Below are positions 11,333 to 22,784 of a stretch of DNA of 64,000 bases, piece after piece. The DNA is from Euptelea pleiosperma (taxonomy: Eukaryota > Streptophyta > Magnoliopsida > Ranunculales > Eupteleaceae). The notes below the pieces were generated by a model, which saw only the letters and a list, made by a program, of their open reading frames with translations, was not told where the DNA came from and did not search any database. Each line of letters opens with the position of its first letter. The stretch's first letter is position 1. The stretch is taken from assembly GCA_035048495.1 (NCBI GenBank), contig CM068553.1, forward strand, positions 1,495,259 through 1,559,258, written 5' to 3'. The translations under genes were made by a program, and so were the position numbers.

Positions 11333-13832
11333 ATTTAAAACCTTGATTGGGTGTTGAACAGAGAACTCACTGCTATTTCCTATTTGTTGAATAACCACTT
11401 TATTCTAAAAGCTTAAGCTGTTGGAGGGAGGTGTAAAGAGGTGGAGTGTTGGCTATATAACCAAACAATATACTCCAATAACACACACCCTCAACACTTT
11501 GTCGAGAGTTGAACCTGTGACCTATTAGAATCTCCTGCTCCGATACCATGTTAAACAACCAGTTATCCCAACAGACCGACTTTATAGTTAGGTTTGAACA
11601 TGAGACCTCTTAGGCATCACACTCTATTCAAACAATTAGCTAAGTAGGTAGTGTTAGTATCATCCCTATTATGATTCCTAAATCGAAACTAGCTAAGACG
11701 AATAATCCGTACCCATCTAACCAGAACCAAAACTAAAATCCTCAGGCTCCGCAATTCTGGAAACCGACCAAACAAGAATCAGAACTGATAATAACAGTTT
11801 CGGTTCTAGGTAGTTTGATATTAGAACCAAACAAATATGAACCGAAACTGAATCAAAACCTATATATAAATAATAATGATAAATATACAAAATTGTCCTT
11901 TTATCCGGATTGGAACCAGGATATTTCAGTGAATTTCATATATCTCTCTCTCTCTCTTTCTTTGGGGTATCCAAGGTACACCAATCATTGTTCATAATGG
12001 ATGAGGAGGATGTCGTAAAACACCTGTAAAATCCATGAGAAACGGGTCCCAATGATCCAATGACAATCTCCTAGTGTGAGAATCTTGACTTGACAACTTC
12101 CAACAACCCCAAAAGTCCTGTCTTTATTCTTTGCTCTCTTCCCTTTTTGGATTTTCCTAATTGGCAGACCATCTCTTGAAAGCCAGGCCCATCTCCATGA
12201 CACAATTGCAAACATGTATGTCTTTGTTTGTGCCAATAATAATAAGCTGAAATTAAGGGCCCACGAAAGCCTTACCAGCCCACCATCTGGTAGTGGGTTG
12301 GTAAGTTGGTAACACTGCGATTCAAAGAGCAAGAGATGGCCCACTACTGACCAGACACACAAAGGTGTTCCCATTTTTCTTAGCATCACACCCTTTATTT
12401 CTAGTTAGCACAGCTTATGATTTTGTCTCTGCTTGAGACAGCAAACTGTTCACTTCATCATGACCGTCCAGCCGAAGTCAACAACCGCATTAGCTTTACT
12501 ATCTTTATCTTCACTTTCTCTTTTCTTTAAAAAGAGAAAATGAAGGGAAAAGGAAGACATTGCTCGCTCTCAGTCTTTTTTCCTTTTTCTTCTTTTTCTT
12601 CGAGGTAACAGGAATGGTGTATTGTCATAATAATATAATTCTGTGTTTCATCACAAAGATCAGCATGATCAAACGGTGGTTACAGCCCACCCCCTCAGCA
12701 TCGAATTGTCAAATGGGTATGTAAGAGAATCAACTGATGTTCCCTACGGTCGATGATCAGATGAGATCAGGGGACTTGAGCATAGAGATATATTGTTAAG
12801 AAAGAAACACCCCATGAAAAATAAGACATGGGGATGGTTCCTAGAGAGAAAATTTTGAAGCGGTAGGATTTTTGAAGCGGCATCGCGCACCACATTTACC
12901 TGGGTTTAGGATTTAGTTTTAAAAAAAAACTATTTTAAAAGTAACCTTGGGTATATATATGTGGGGTGTGATCATTGGCGCATTATCGCGGCTTCAAAAA
13001 AATTCTCGGCCACTAGCTCTTAACAGTAGCACATGTGCTCATATTGAAGACATATCCTCGATCTCCGACCCTATTTGTGTCTTGTTGTGAACAATCTGTT
13101 TCATAATTCTTCGTTTCGATGTTCTTTTCGTGTCTTGGGAATAATAATAATAATAATACCCAATAAGACGCGCGTTTTTTTATAAGAGTCTTTATATTAG
13201 GAGTTCATCCATATCCACCCCATGGTCCCCACCATAGTTAGCAAATCGTGAAGCGGCAAAAATTCGCCCAATGAAAAATGTAAGTTCAAAACAATTTGGG
13301 TTCAAAAAAACGGTCAAAAGACAAGAATGTCAAAAGATTGACGATTGAAGACTTCAGGTTTAATACTTTTTAGTCCAAAAATACACACTTAAAAAAACGT
13401 ATAAATATATGTGCATATGACCGTAATGGATATAAATTGTGCGGTAATATAAATATAATAGAACTGAAATTATAAGATATCTCTCTTAAATTTAAGTAAA
13501 ATAATCAATACTAATAATTTCTAAAAATATTTCTCATTTATCAAGGTCTTCGAATGTGTAGGAATCTGTTAATCTTTTCTAAAAATAATTTTTAAATATA
13601 AAAATTCATAAATATATTATAAATAAGAAATATTCTTTAATTTTTAAAATAATAATAAGTCTTATTCACGAGCTTTTTTAAAAAATTTAAAATTACTGGG
13701 TTGTTTCGGATTATTGAATATTTTGTGATGTTTTGAAAACACCGTGATTGAAACATTATTTGAAAGATTTTTTTTTTCAAAAAGTCGGGTTTTAAATGGA
13801 GATTAGCTAAGTATGATCCCCAATTCATAAAA
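11333..13832. other. Intergenic stretch without recognised gene
   Basis: Contains a CT microsatellite near 11943-11960, a pyrimidine-rich stretch at 12570-12605 beside a hairpin (CTTTTCTTTAAAAAGAGAAAA, 12529), and AT-rich filler. A 134-codon minus-strand ORF (11985-12389) shows no family features. Confidence 0.5.
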
Positions 13833-14133
13833 GGGCCGGACTCCATGAACCCCATTTTTGACACCCATTTTGGTGTACCCATATAGAAGATAAATCAATA
13901 CAAAAATTCACATCATTCTGATATTCATAGACTGGTTTAGAAGCTGAAGATTATGGACCTTCGATTTTTATCGTATGACTTGAAAACCACATTTGATGGG
14001 GTTAGAAATTTCAGAATGAGCTGATTTTTTGTTGGGTTGATCTATATGGTGAGGAGATCATCCCCACCAAAAATCAGCCATTGATTCTCTTCTATGTGGG
14101 TCCACCAAAATGGGGGTCCCCGGAGCCCGACCC
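13833..14133. mobile_element. Mutator-like fold-back MITE, family B (GGGYCGGRCTCC ends)
   Basis: 301-bp element starting GGGCCGGACTCC and ending GGAGCCCGACCC, flanked by the perfect 9-bp repeat TTCATAAAA (13824-13832, 14134-14142). Arms pair along ACCCATTTTGGTG / CACCAAAATGGGGGT. The middle carries the GATCATCCCCACCAAAAATCAG word typical of this family. Confidence 0.87.
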
Positions 14134-14563
14134 TTCATAAAAATGGTTACTTGAAACGGTTAAGACTTAAAAGATGTTTTCCTCGAATATAACAAAAATC
14201 TTCTTTGACTTTTTTTCAAAAGTGTTTTACATGCAAAAAGACATTTTTCGTCGAAAGATATGAATATCACCACCCTTCATTTTGTTGGGGAAAAAATGTG
14301 AAGGAAATCTAAGATGGGCCTACTGGAATACGTTGAGATCAGAAAAGATGGAATTAAAAGAAACTTTAGGGCTGTTTGGAATCACTTTGGATTGTCATTT
14401 TTGTTCATTGGTCAAAAAGGGTATTTTCTTCTTAGAAATGTCTTTCTTTTTGGGTGCAAAAAATGGCATCCAGACAGGCCATTAGAGCTATCCAACAAAG
14501 CTTAATAGTATGAAATTCAAGAAAAAAGTGTTTTTGGCCCACGGACCGTTCTTACATAATACC

Positions 14564-14880
14564 GTATCAAAAGTTTGATACAAGAATCGTCAAATTAAAT
14601 GCTATGTGGCACACTCCTTCGGCCCCACTCACCCATGAATGTTTGGCTCACACCTTGGTACACCTACACACCAAAATCAGCCTGATTAGTGATTTCTGAC
14701 CATTGGTTCGAGCCCATGATGAAAAAGTGCTTCGAATCAAGCAGTTTGAAATCAGCAACCCGGCTGATTTTTGGCGTGCAGGTCCACCATAAGGTGGACC
14801 AAACATTCATGTGTCAATCAGCACAAAAATGTGGCACGTGGTATTTTGAAGGATATCTGTATCAAACTTTTGATACAAAA
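14564..14880. mobile_element. Fold-back MITE, family D variant (GTATCAAAAGTTTGATAC ends)
   Basis: Each end contains a small palindrome, GTATCAAAAGTTTGATAC left and GTATCAAACTTTTGATAC right. Arms pair through GTGGCACACTC / ATGTGGCACGTGG and the CAGCCTGATTAGTGATTT core. Overlapping ORFs here are by-products of the repeat. Confidence 0.65.
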
Positions 14881-15139
14881 TCATGTATTATAGGTTTTTT
14901 TTTCTTGGGCCTCCTGATTTTGTGCTCTTTGGACAAAACTATGTACATACACACACACACGCACATGCGCCCGAGCTATGCAATGCTGTGCTACATGCGT
15001 ATGAGCAAGGCCAAGCCTACTTGTCCTATTCTCGATTTTATGGGTTCGGCTACAACCTTGAAACTAACTGTTTTCTATTCTACTTGGAAGCCAAGGAGTG
15101 TCTACAAACGACACAACTTAATTTGTTCGGAACAGTCAC

Positions 15140-15480
15140 ATGAAGATGAATCAATAGCTGATTTTTGGTGAGGATGATCTCCTCACCATATGGATCACCC
15201 CTATAAAAAATCAGCCCATTGTGAAATTTCTAACCCTATCAAATGTGATTTTAAGTTAATGATAAAAATGGACGGTCCATAATTCTTCAACTTGTAAACC
15301 GGTTTAGGAATATCGGAATCATTTGAATTTTTGTGAGGATGATCTTCTCACCATAGAGACCATCCTCACCAAAAACCATCCTATTCCAAAACTTCTAATT
15401 AATCTATTGGGCCACAGCAAGTTTTTGTTGTAAAAAATGTTGTATGAAAATGTTGTCCCCCGGATCCTGACCCTATATAT
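15140..15480. mobile_element. Family B fold-back MITE fragment
   Basis: Carries GCTGATTTTTGGTGAGGATG, GATCTCCTCACC and GACGGTCCATAATTCTTCAA, near-identical to 48475-48740. No clear target duplication. Confidence 0.6.
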
Positions 15481-15539
15481 ATATATATTCTTTCTTTCTA
15501 TTGTTTTTAACAACATTTTCTACACAAAATCTCTCTTTA

Positions 15540-16700
15540 TTTTTTTGATAAGTATAAGATTTTATTCGATTGAGATAGTTAAAGGCTAAGGAAGCCTACC
15601 AAAAGTCTTAGAAAATACAAGAAAAACAACAATAAAACAAAAACAAAGCCACTCAAAAAGAAAAAAGCCACCCGGATCATAAAATCCTCCCATAATCCCT
15701 CCCTATGCTAACCAAATCATGCCATTTGAATACCATATCCTCGAAGGATAGTCATTTCCCTTCCTCATACAACGTGATCTGATCCATCCTAAGGCATATA
15801 CTCTCAAACACCCTATTATTACTCTCCCTCCATAAACCCCAAATAACTGTTAATGATGTCAAAGTCCACATTCTTCTCCCGAGATTACTAAGCCCCTCGC
15901 TCGCCATGTCAGAAATATCTCTTTTATCGATTTCGGAACAACCCAAAGCATCCCAAATTCTCTATATAAGCCCGTCCAAATGAGCCTTGCAACTCTGCAA
16001 TGTAATAACAAATGATTTGCTGTTTCACCACTTTGTAAATAAAATGGGTACTAATCCAAAACACTAGCGCCTCTTATCCAAAGGAAATCCATAGTTTGTA
16101 ATCCGCCTCGAACTACGCATCATGCTAGAAATCTAGCTTTGGATGGAGCCTTACAACCCCATACTGTAGCCGCTGGAAACTCCTCTGTGCCCCCCCCCCC
16201 CCCAATCGAATGCATCGTAAAATGTTTAACGAAAAATATACCTTTATTGTTGAACATCCATCGCCTAGAGTCGTTTCTCCAGCTAAGTATGGAAGACTCC
16301 CCCACCTCGATCATGAGAGCATCCATATATGATTGTGAGACTTGAAGTGCTGCTTTCTTGAATTTGAAACTATTGAATCCTGAGAGGTGGACACCCACAG
16401 GCCTATCAGCACTAAAGTAGGGGTGAATTATCTGCCTTTAAGGCATCCCCCCAATCGAATGCATCGTAAAATGTTAACGGAAAATATACCTTTATTGTTG
16501 AGCATCCATCGCCTAGAGTCGTTTCTCGAGCTAAGCATGGAAGCCTCCCCCACCTCTCCCGCCTCGATCATGAGAGCATCCATCCATGATTGTGTGACTT
16601 GAGTGCTGCTTTCTTGAATTTGAAACTATTGAATCTTGAGAGGTGGACACCCACTGGCCTATCAGCACTGAAGTAGGGGTGAATTATCTGCCTTTAAGAC
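15540..16700 (-). mobile_element. 3' end of a LINE retrotransposon, with an internal 249-bp duplication
   Basis: Read on the minus strand, broken frames give LGRRMWTLTSLTVIWGLW, then NNRVFES, the zf-RVT-type C-terminal region of plant L1-like elements (15760-15945). It ends near 15540 in the tail seen on the plus strand as TTTTTTTGATAAGTATAAG. Frames are interrupted, so it is a dead copy. A tandem duplication lies in its upper half. Confidence 0.75.
16198..16697. repeat. Tandem duplication, 2 x about 249 bp
   Basis: The segment beginning CCCAATCGAATGCATCGTAA recurs 249 bp downstream, both ending GGTGAATTATCTGCCTTTAA, with a handful of substitutions and small indels between the copies. It lies within LINE coding sequence and begins at a run of C. 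Confidence 0.85.
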
Positions 16701-17512
16701 ATTATGTTGAACGTAAGCCTTAGTCACCGGTAAGTTATTTTCTTTTTTGTGTTATTAAAATTTTGTTTTACATTATTTTACAAATCTATGTTAGACATTC
16801 TTCATCTTCTTTATTTTTTTCTAGTTGAATCTTTTGCAATTATGTCGATTTATTTTCTTCAAAAATCAGGTTGTTCTCCAACAGTGATCAAGCTGACAAT
16901 AGATACCATAAATAATCAATTCATCTAAATCGTATTTATGGTGCCTTGAAATATGCATTTGAAGTCTCTAACACAATTCTCGAGGTTATGGTCCCTAACA
17001 CGGTTCCCAAAGTTGATCTTATGAGGTCCTTCACACGATTCTCAAGCTCGACCTTCTGATGTCCTTGTTACGGCTCGTCGGCTTCTGATGTTCTTGATAT
17101 GAGCTTCGTGAAGAGGTTCAGCATGCGTATCACCGATTGGGAAGAGCACTCTTACTGTGAAGAGGTCTGAAACTTACAAGAATCAGGGACAGAGTCAAGA
17201 TAGACAAGTATCAACATTCCAAAACACCAGACAAAAGAGCTCGAGAACAAGGAAAACTTGGTAGAAATCAGACATTAATCCAACATTCATCAAGCTATAA
17301 AATCATAGTCCGTGATGTTGTGTCTATGAAGACACAATGTTCCATCCTTTCCATGTTTTCCCTTTTGCCCAGAGGCTCAAAGATCAAGTTGAATCTACAA
17401 ACACTGTGAAAACATAGTTCTCTCTTACAAGCTTCAAAAGGTAAGTCCAAAAACCTTAATTTGGGTAAACTTTTTCCATCTTTAGTGATTATTTGTGTTT
17501 GAAGCTTAAAGA
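16700..17512. other. Intergenic stretch without recognised gene
   Basis: 16940-17105 contains an irregular repeat around AACACGATTCTCAAG/GTCCTT-like words. No coding family recognised. Confidence 0.4.
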
Positions 17513-17689
17513 ATGGGAGCTCTTCACAAACTCTTCTACTTCTTTATAATCTTTTGGATCCTAATTGTGTCTGGTTTGAGCTTCAACAGAAAGCTGTGTG
17601 ATTACTTGAGGCGAATTGCCATCGATGAGGTAACCTCTAAATTGCAGTTGGAGGAAGAGGGTGAGAGAAGTTGGCGACGAAGTGGATAA
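17513..17689 (+). CDS. Unidentified 58-residue ORF with signal-peptide-like start
   Basis: ORF beginning MGALHKLFYFFIIFWILIVS and ending RSWRRSG with stop at 17687-17689. The first 23 residues are strongly hydrophobic and look like a signal peptide; one Cys follows (RKLCDYLRR). A possible splice donor (GAG|GTAACC, around 17630) lies inside, so this could also be the first exon of a lost gene. No family is recognised and it sits among transposon debris. Confidence 0.25.
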   Translation: MGALHKLFYFFIIFWILIVSGLSFNRKLCDYLRRIAIDEVTSKLQLEEEGERSWRRSG

Positions 17690-17759
17690 CATTGGTAGGA
17701 TGAATTGGAGATGGAAGATATTAGAAGTTTAATAGAGTAGAGCCTTGATAAAATTTCTC

Positions 17760-18235
17760 TCCGCACCCGCCATCCACCTTTGGATCTGAGTACCTAAATA
17801 ATTATTGAAATCCACGGTTATAAATAAACCATAGAAAAGATTTTAATCCAATGGATAAAAATTAATAATAAGGTTGAATTTTAGTAAGTTCACCTAAGGA
17901 TGGACCAAACATCCATATGGTCAGTGGTCTTTAAGAGTGTACTACGTGGCTCATACTGGTCCGTCATCAACGTTGATAAGGTACTCCTACAATCACTCAA
18001 CTCATGTGAAGATGATTTAATTAGAGGCTGATTTATTTGTGATAATAGTCCTCTCAACATAGCTATCAACTTCACAAAACTTAAGTCCATTGAAAAAATC
18101 TGGACCATTAACTTCACCGTAAAATTTAGGTTCATATTTGATAGGGTTAGAAGTTTTAGAAATTGTTAGAGTTTTGAAGAAGAGATCATCCTCACCAAAA
18201 ATCAGCCCTCATCTCCACGACCGTGGTGCCTTTTT
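17760..18235. mobile_element. Truncated family D and family B MITE pieces, adjacent
   Basis: 17880-17990 is a right half of family D (GGACCAAACATCCATATGGTC, CTACGTGGCTCATA). 18030-18235 is a family B fold-back (AGAGGCTGATTTATTTGTG ... GATCATCCTCACCAAAAATC). Confidence 0.5.
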
Positions 18236-18525
18236 ATGTCAAAAAGTAGTAACTTTATCCCAGCTTATATATATAAAAAAATATTCAAAATAGGGATTGC
18301 TTGGATTGGGTCATAGCCGGAGTTAGAGTCGTGTTGGGCCTGTGCAAGTTGCACCCTTACTGGCTGGGCGTAACGTGAGACGAAGTGAAGGGAGAGGTAG
18401 GCTATTGGGCCGACTACATGCGACAAATCACTTTCTATGGACTTACTTTTCCACACTCACAAACTCATCCGGTCATCTTCTTCTTTTGGTTTGTAGCTAT
18501 CTAAGTTTTAGCTCTAAAAAGGATT

Positions 18526-18930
18526 GGAAAAAGATGTAACAAGGTATGCCCGAAACTGTTTCATTTGCGGAAGCGGCATTTTTGGTAGTCGCCACTGTCA
18601 TTCTGGGCCACTGACCGCATGGATGTTTATTCCACCCCTTGGTGGATATACAAACCAAAAATCATCCTGATTGGTAATCTATAACCATTAGATTTTAACA
18701 CTTTTTAGCACTTTTTAAGGTGTTGTTATAGCGGTTGAATGCAACTATTTTTTGAGTACTAAAACCAACGGCTAAAAACCATTAAACAAGCGGATTTTTG
18801 GTATAAATGTCTATTAAGGGGTCAGCTAAACATCCATGAGGTCAGTGGGCCTAGATGGCAGCAGTGACTACCAAAACTGCCGCTTCCGCAAATGAAAAGA
18901 TCTCAGGTATACCTTGTTACATCACGACCC
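18526..18930. mobile_element. Mutator-like fold-back MITE, family D variant (GATGTAACAAGGTAT ends)
   Basis: 405 bp. Inverted ends GATGTAACAAGGTATGCC and GGTATACCTTGTTACATC, with arms TTTGCGGAAGCGGCA / TGCCGCTTCCGCAAA and CACTGACCGCATGGATGTTT. Flanked by the perfect 9-bp repeat AAAAGGATT (18517-18525, 18931-18939). A truncated relative lies at 31560-31930. Confidence 0.82.
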
Positions 18931-19029
18931 AAAAGGATTTCATGGTTAAGATTATTGGGTAGGTAAGACAGGTGGATGACTGAAGATAATTATTCTCCTC
19001 CTCCGTCACTTTATTCCGTCCGCCTTCAA

Positions 19030-19406
19030 GAGTACAACTTTGATAACATGAGCCTGTCATCGAGGCCAATGACAGGGTGTAATATGAGCCACGTGGTACA
19101 TTTTTAGAGAACTCTGACCGTATGGATGACCTACAAACTCAAAATCTAGCTTGATTAGTGCTTTCAAACCTTCGGATTTTTGTACCTCAAATAATGGTCA
19201 ATAATGCTAAAATTCCCGCCGTTAAAATCAACCCATGAAAATAACTCCAATCCAAACCCTAGAAATCACTAATGAGGCTGATTTTTGGTTTGTAGGTCCT
19301 CCTAGGGACTAGCCAAACATCCATACTGTCAGAGTCCTCTAAGAGCATGCCACGTGGCATATATTGCGCCCTGTCATCGGCCTCGATGACAGGTCGTTGT
19401 TTACTC
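19030..19406. mobile_element. Fold-back MITE, family D variant (GAGTACAAC ends)
   Basis: 377 bp. Ends GAGTACAACTTTG and GTTTACTC; arms CCTGTCATCGAGGCC / GGCCTCGATGACAGG; both arms hold a G-box (GCCACGTGG). Flanks CGCCTTCAA and GGCTTTCAA are a plausible 9-bp duplication with two mismatches. Confidence 0.75.
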
Positions 19407-19536
19407 GGCTTTCAAGGTACATTGAATCATCCACGCTATGAAAGGAAATCTAACAAATAATTATTGATCATTTATGCGGGATTCGATCGATCAAACAAAC
19501 AAACTGAAAGAGTAGTGTCCACTGATAGAACTAAAC

Positions 19537-19852
19537 GTGAGATCCAACGACTTTCGTTGCTCACCGCTGCCCTCTGGGCCCACTGAATGATAGATGTTTA
19601 GCGGCTTTAGCCCACCCATTGGTAGATATTCAGAGCTTGATTGATAATTTCTAATTGTTAGATTTGTTACCCAAAAATTAGTTGAATCCGACGGTTAGAA
19701 TTATTCCTTTGAATATGCTAAAATCTTATTATTAGATATTACCAATCAGGGTGATTTTTGTTGTGCATATCCACCAAGGAAGTCGGCTAAACATCCATGC
19801 GGTTAGTGGGCCCAGAGGACAGCGGTGAGTAACAAAAATTGCTACATCTCAC
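19537..19852. mobile_element. Fold-back MITE abutting the BTB gene leader
   Basis: Arms GTTGCTCACCGCTGCCCTCTG and CAGAGGACAGCGGTGAGTAAC pair; outer ends GTGAGATCCAACGA / TTGCTACATCTCAC are inverted. It ends within a few bases of the pyrimidine-rich leader of the next gene, so it forms the proximal promoter. Confidence 0.7.
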
Positions 19853-21819
19853 ACCGAAAGATCTCTTACCGAAGATCTATCTAGGGCTCATTTTTCTCCG
19901 TCCCCAACTCTCTCTCTCTCTCTTTCCCTCGACCCAGTTTCGTCTATCCGTCCTTTGCTGTCAGAGTTCCATCGCGTCCGACTGTAAGTCGTCCCTCTCC
20001 TCTTATCTCTCGCGCTTTCGACGCTAAGCTGAAGAGGGGTTTCCATGTTTTCTTGATCTCTACAGATCGGGCAGATTGGGGTTTGGGACTGAACACCGGC
20101 CACTGACGAGATTGCTGCTGAGGTGTGTACTTGTCTCCTTTTTTATTTTATTTTATTTTGCTGTGTTTATGTTTCCATGCTTGATTGGGGACTGTTTGAG
20201 ATTGTGGGTACCCTTCCAGACGACTCATGGGTTCCACAGCTGAGAGTACCTTTGGGATGGAAACTGAGGATTTTCGGGGCTGTTTGAGGTTGTGGTTGTC
20301 CTTCTAGAGGACCCCAGATGGACCAAAATGAGTACACCCACATTGGAGATCCTACCTGTTTGAGCGAAAGTGCAAAAGAAAATTGTAGCAAGACGAGTGA
20401 GAAGATCATCACTTTTGTATTATTTACTTTGGTATCGTGTGCACTTGATCTTCTCATCAATTGTAAAATTTCTAATGGCTGTCCAAGCATGATCATAAAT
20501 GCTCTCTACATGTGTTAAATCTCCTTTTATATCAATCTTTGTTAATAGGATATCATGTGGGTTTAGTTTTTGACGATTCTGGTTCTTCTTATGTCTCTTT
20601 AACGCTCTCTGTGAATGCTTTGGAAGATTCACGATTAGTTGATTTGTTGGGTTTTAAAAAAATTGATTTTTTTTACTTCTGGTTTTTCAGTGATGCAAGG
20701 GATTTATTTTATGGTTTCTGCGTTATTAGTTCATTCTGAGCTAAACATGGTGGTGATGGACATATGTTGAGGATTATTTAGCTGTAAATTTTATTGAGTT
20801 TCTGATTCCAAGGTTAGCTTTCTTTCTTCGATTTCAGATTTTAATATGAAATTTGAGCCCTTAGGATCATTGGATAGGTTGCTTTCTTTTCTTATTAGTG
20901 TTACTAGGTTTTTATATGGTTATTTATCTTTCATATATGCATGTATGCCTCGTTTGCCTTGCGAGTAAGCTCAAAAAAAGAACTAAAGGTTTTAGATCCC
21001 TTTCGGTGCGCATTGGGTGATTATAATTAGTGTAAAGGGTATCAATGCCTCCTTTTAGGTGCCTTTGTTTACCTTTAAAATTTTGATGGATGGCTGTGCT
21101 TCTTATTCCCTTCTAGTGTGTAGAAACTACAATTTTGGCCCCGCCATGACAAATAGTTAGGATTGGGTAAGTGCAGCCAAGTGGTTGACTGATCTACCTT
21201 GAGATTACCATATTTCTATTTCCTAACGAATTCTTTATGTCTTTACTTGTGGGTATCTTCTGAATTTGGTTTTTGAGTTACCATATCTAGGGCTGCAACT
21301 TGGGCCGGCCCAACTCAAGCTCGACGGGCTAAACTCGACTTCGAGCTCGTGTTGGGTTGGCTCCATCAGTGCTTGGGCTCGGGCTCAGTTTTAAGAAAAC
21401 CGATCAAAATCGGGCCCAACTCGAGCCCGTTTAACATAGACATATAAATATATATTATATACATTTTACATTGTAGAACTTCTCCAAATCTTTCATTTAA
21501 AACCCTTCCATCCGGATCCGTGATCCCCTGAAGAACTTCTCCAAAAATTTCATTTCTTGCTCTTATTGTTGGCTTTCTCCTACAAAAACTGAAACACCCA
21601 GAAATCAAAACAAAGAAAATAAGCAAAATCAAAGAGAAAAATCGAAAAATAAGACAAACCCAGATTGAAATAGAGATTTTAGCTTATTGCCTCATCTTTA
21701 TCAAGCTTTCTAAAGATTGTTGTTGTCCTTTGGTTGAGGCTTTGTCAAAAGAGATGGGAATAGACGGTGTAGATGTCCTAAACATAAAAAGATCGAAGTC
21801 CTTGAAGTACGTGATCCTA

Positions 21820-22048
21820 GATGGTGACTTGTGCAACTTACCTATCGGACGGTAACCGCACGTTAGACGGTGACCTGTGCAACTTATCTATCAGACGACA
21901 ATCGCATGTCAGACGGTGACCTATGCAACTTATCTATTAGACGACAATCGCACGTCAGACGGTGACCCGTGCAACTTACCTATTAGACGACAATCGCACG
22001 TCAGACGGTGACCTGTGCAACTTACCTATCAGACAACACCACACGTCA
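21820..22048. repeat. Tandem array, 5 x 46 bp
   Basis: Units start at 21820, 21866, 21912, 21958 and 22004, each GACGGTGACCTGTGCAACTT followed by a YCTATYAGACGACAATCGCA-type half. Copies differ at a few positions; the last is one base short. Within each unit GACGGTGAC and GACGACAATCG repeat a GACG theme. Confidence 0.95.
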
Positions 22049-22273
22049 AAAAATGTTGTATACCCGCGCCTTCCACCCACAAAGTGCCCATTTGGTACTT
22101 ACATATGACACTAAGACGATAGTATTGCTCGCTCAAGGGTCATGTGCCCGATAAGAGGAATTCTTATTTTGCCATTGTAAGTAGTATCGCGCACTAGTAT
22201 GGGGGGTCAAAGATAAATCGTAGGATTGGCGGGGCAAGGGTATAAGAGATCGATCCGAGGCAATCTTGTTCAC

Positions 22274-22784
22274 AAAACCATTGAAACATGTGGGAGCGAG
22301 GTACGTGTTTGATCGATCGTTGTCTGGGCAACACAGAGGCACCGTAATATGCCACGTGTTCGATCAAAATGTTGTATTCAAATACGACGGCGCCACCTCT
22401 GATCCACGTGGCACCGTACGGATGCACGATGAAAACTATCAGATTTATTACAATCGTGCCCTCTCAACTTTTGACCCTCCACTATAAATAGAAAGGAAAT
22501 CGAAAGAAAAAGGGGGAGAGATGCCATAGCCAAAACCACTAAAACACGTGGGGACGAGGTACTCGCTTGATCGATTGCTGTTTGGGCAACACAGAGGCAC
22601 CGTAATATGCCGCGTGTTCTATCAAATGTTGTATTCAAATACGACGGCGCCACCTCTGATCCACGTGGTACAATATGAACGTACGATGAAAACTATCTAA
22701 TTTATTACAATCGTGCCCTCCTAACTTTTGTCCCTCTATTATAAATAAAGGAAGTTGAAAGAAAGGGGGAGGGATGCCATAGCC
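22274..22784. repeat. Tandem duplication, 2 x about 258 bp, promoter-like
   Basis: Copy 1 22274-22531, copy 2 22532-22784. Each begins AAAACCA(T/C)T, passes GGGCAACACAGAGGCACCGT, GATCCACGTGG and a TATA-like box (ACTATAAATA at 22481; ATTATAAATA at 22738), and ends GGGATGCCATAGCC or near. The layout (G-box, TATA, then short purine-rich leader) looks like a duplicated core promoter inside the hAT-like element. Confidence 0.85.

Noticed and set aside
11985..12389. 134-codon minus-strand ORF
   Set aside because: No domain, biased composition or splice support. Long by chance in a repeat-poor stretch.
14689..15171. 160-codon plus-strand ORF
   Set aside because: Its first half is the translated right arm of a fold-back MITE and the rest includes a CA-type repeat. 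Not gene-like.
21820..22048. CRISPR-like array
   Set aside because: Units are contiguous 46-bp repeats without unique spacers, in a plant nuclear transposon.
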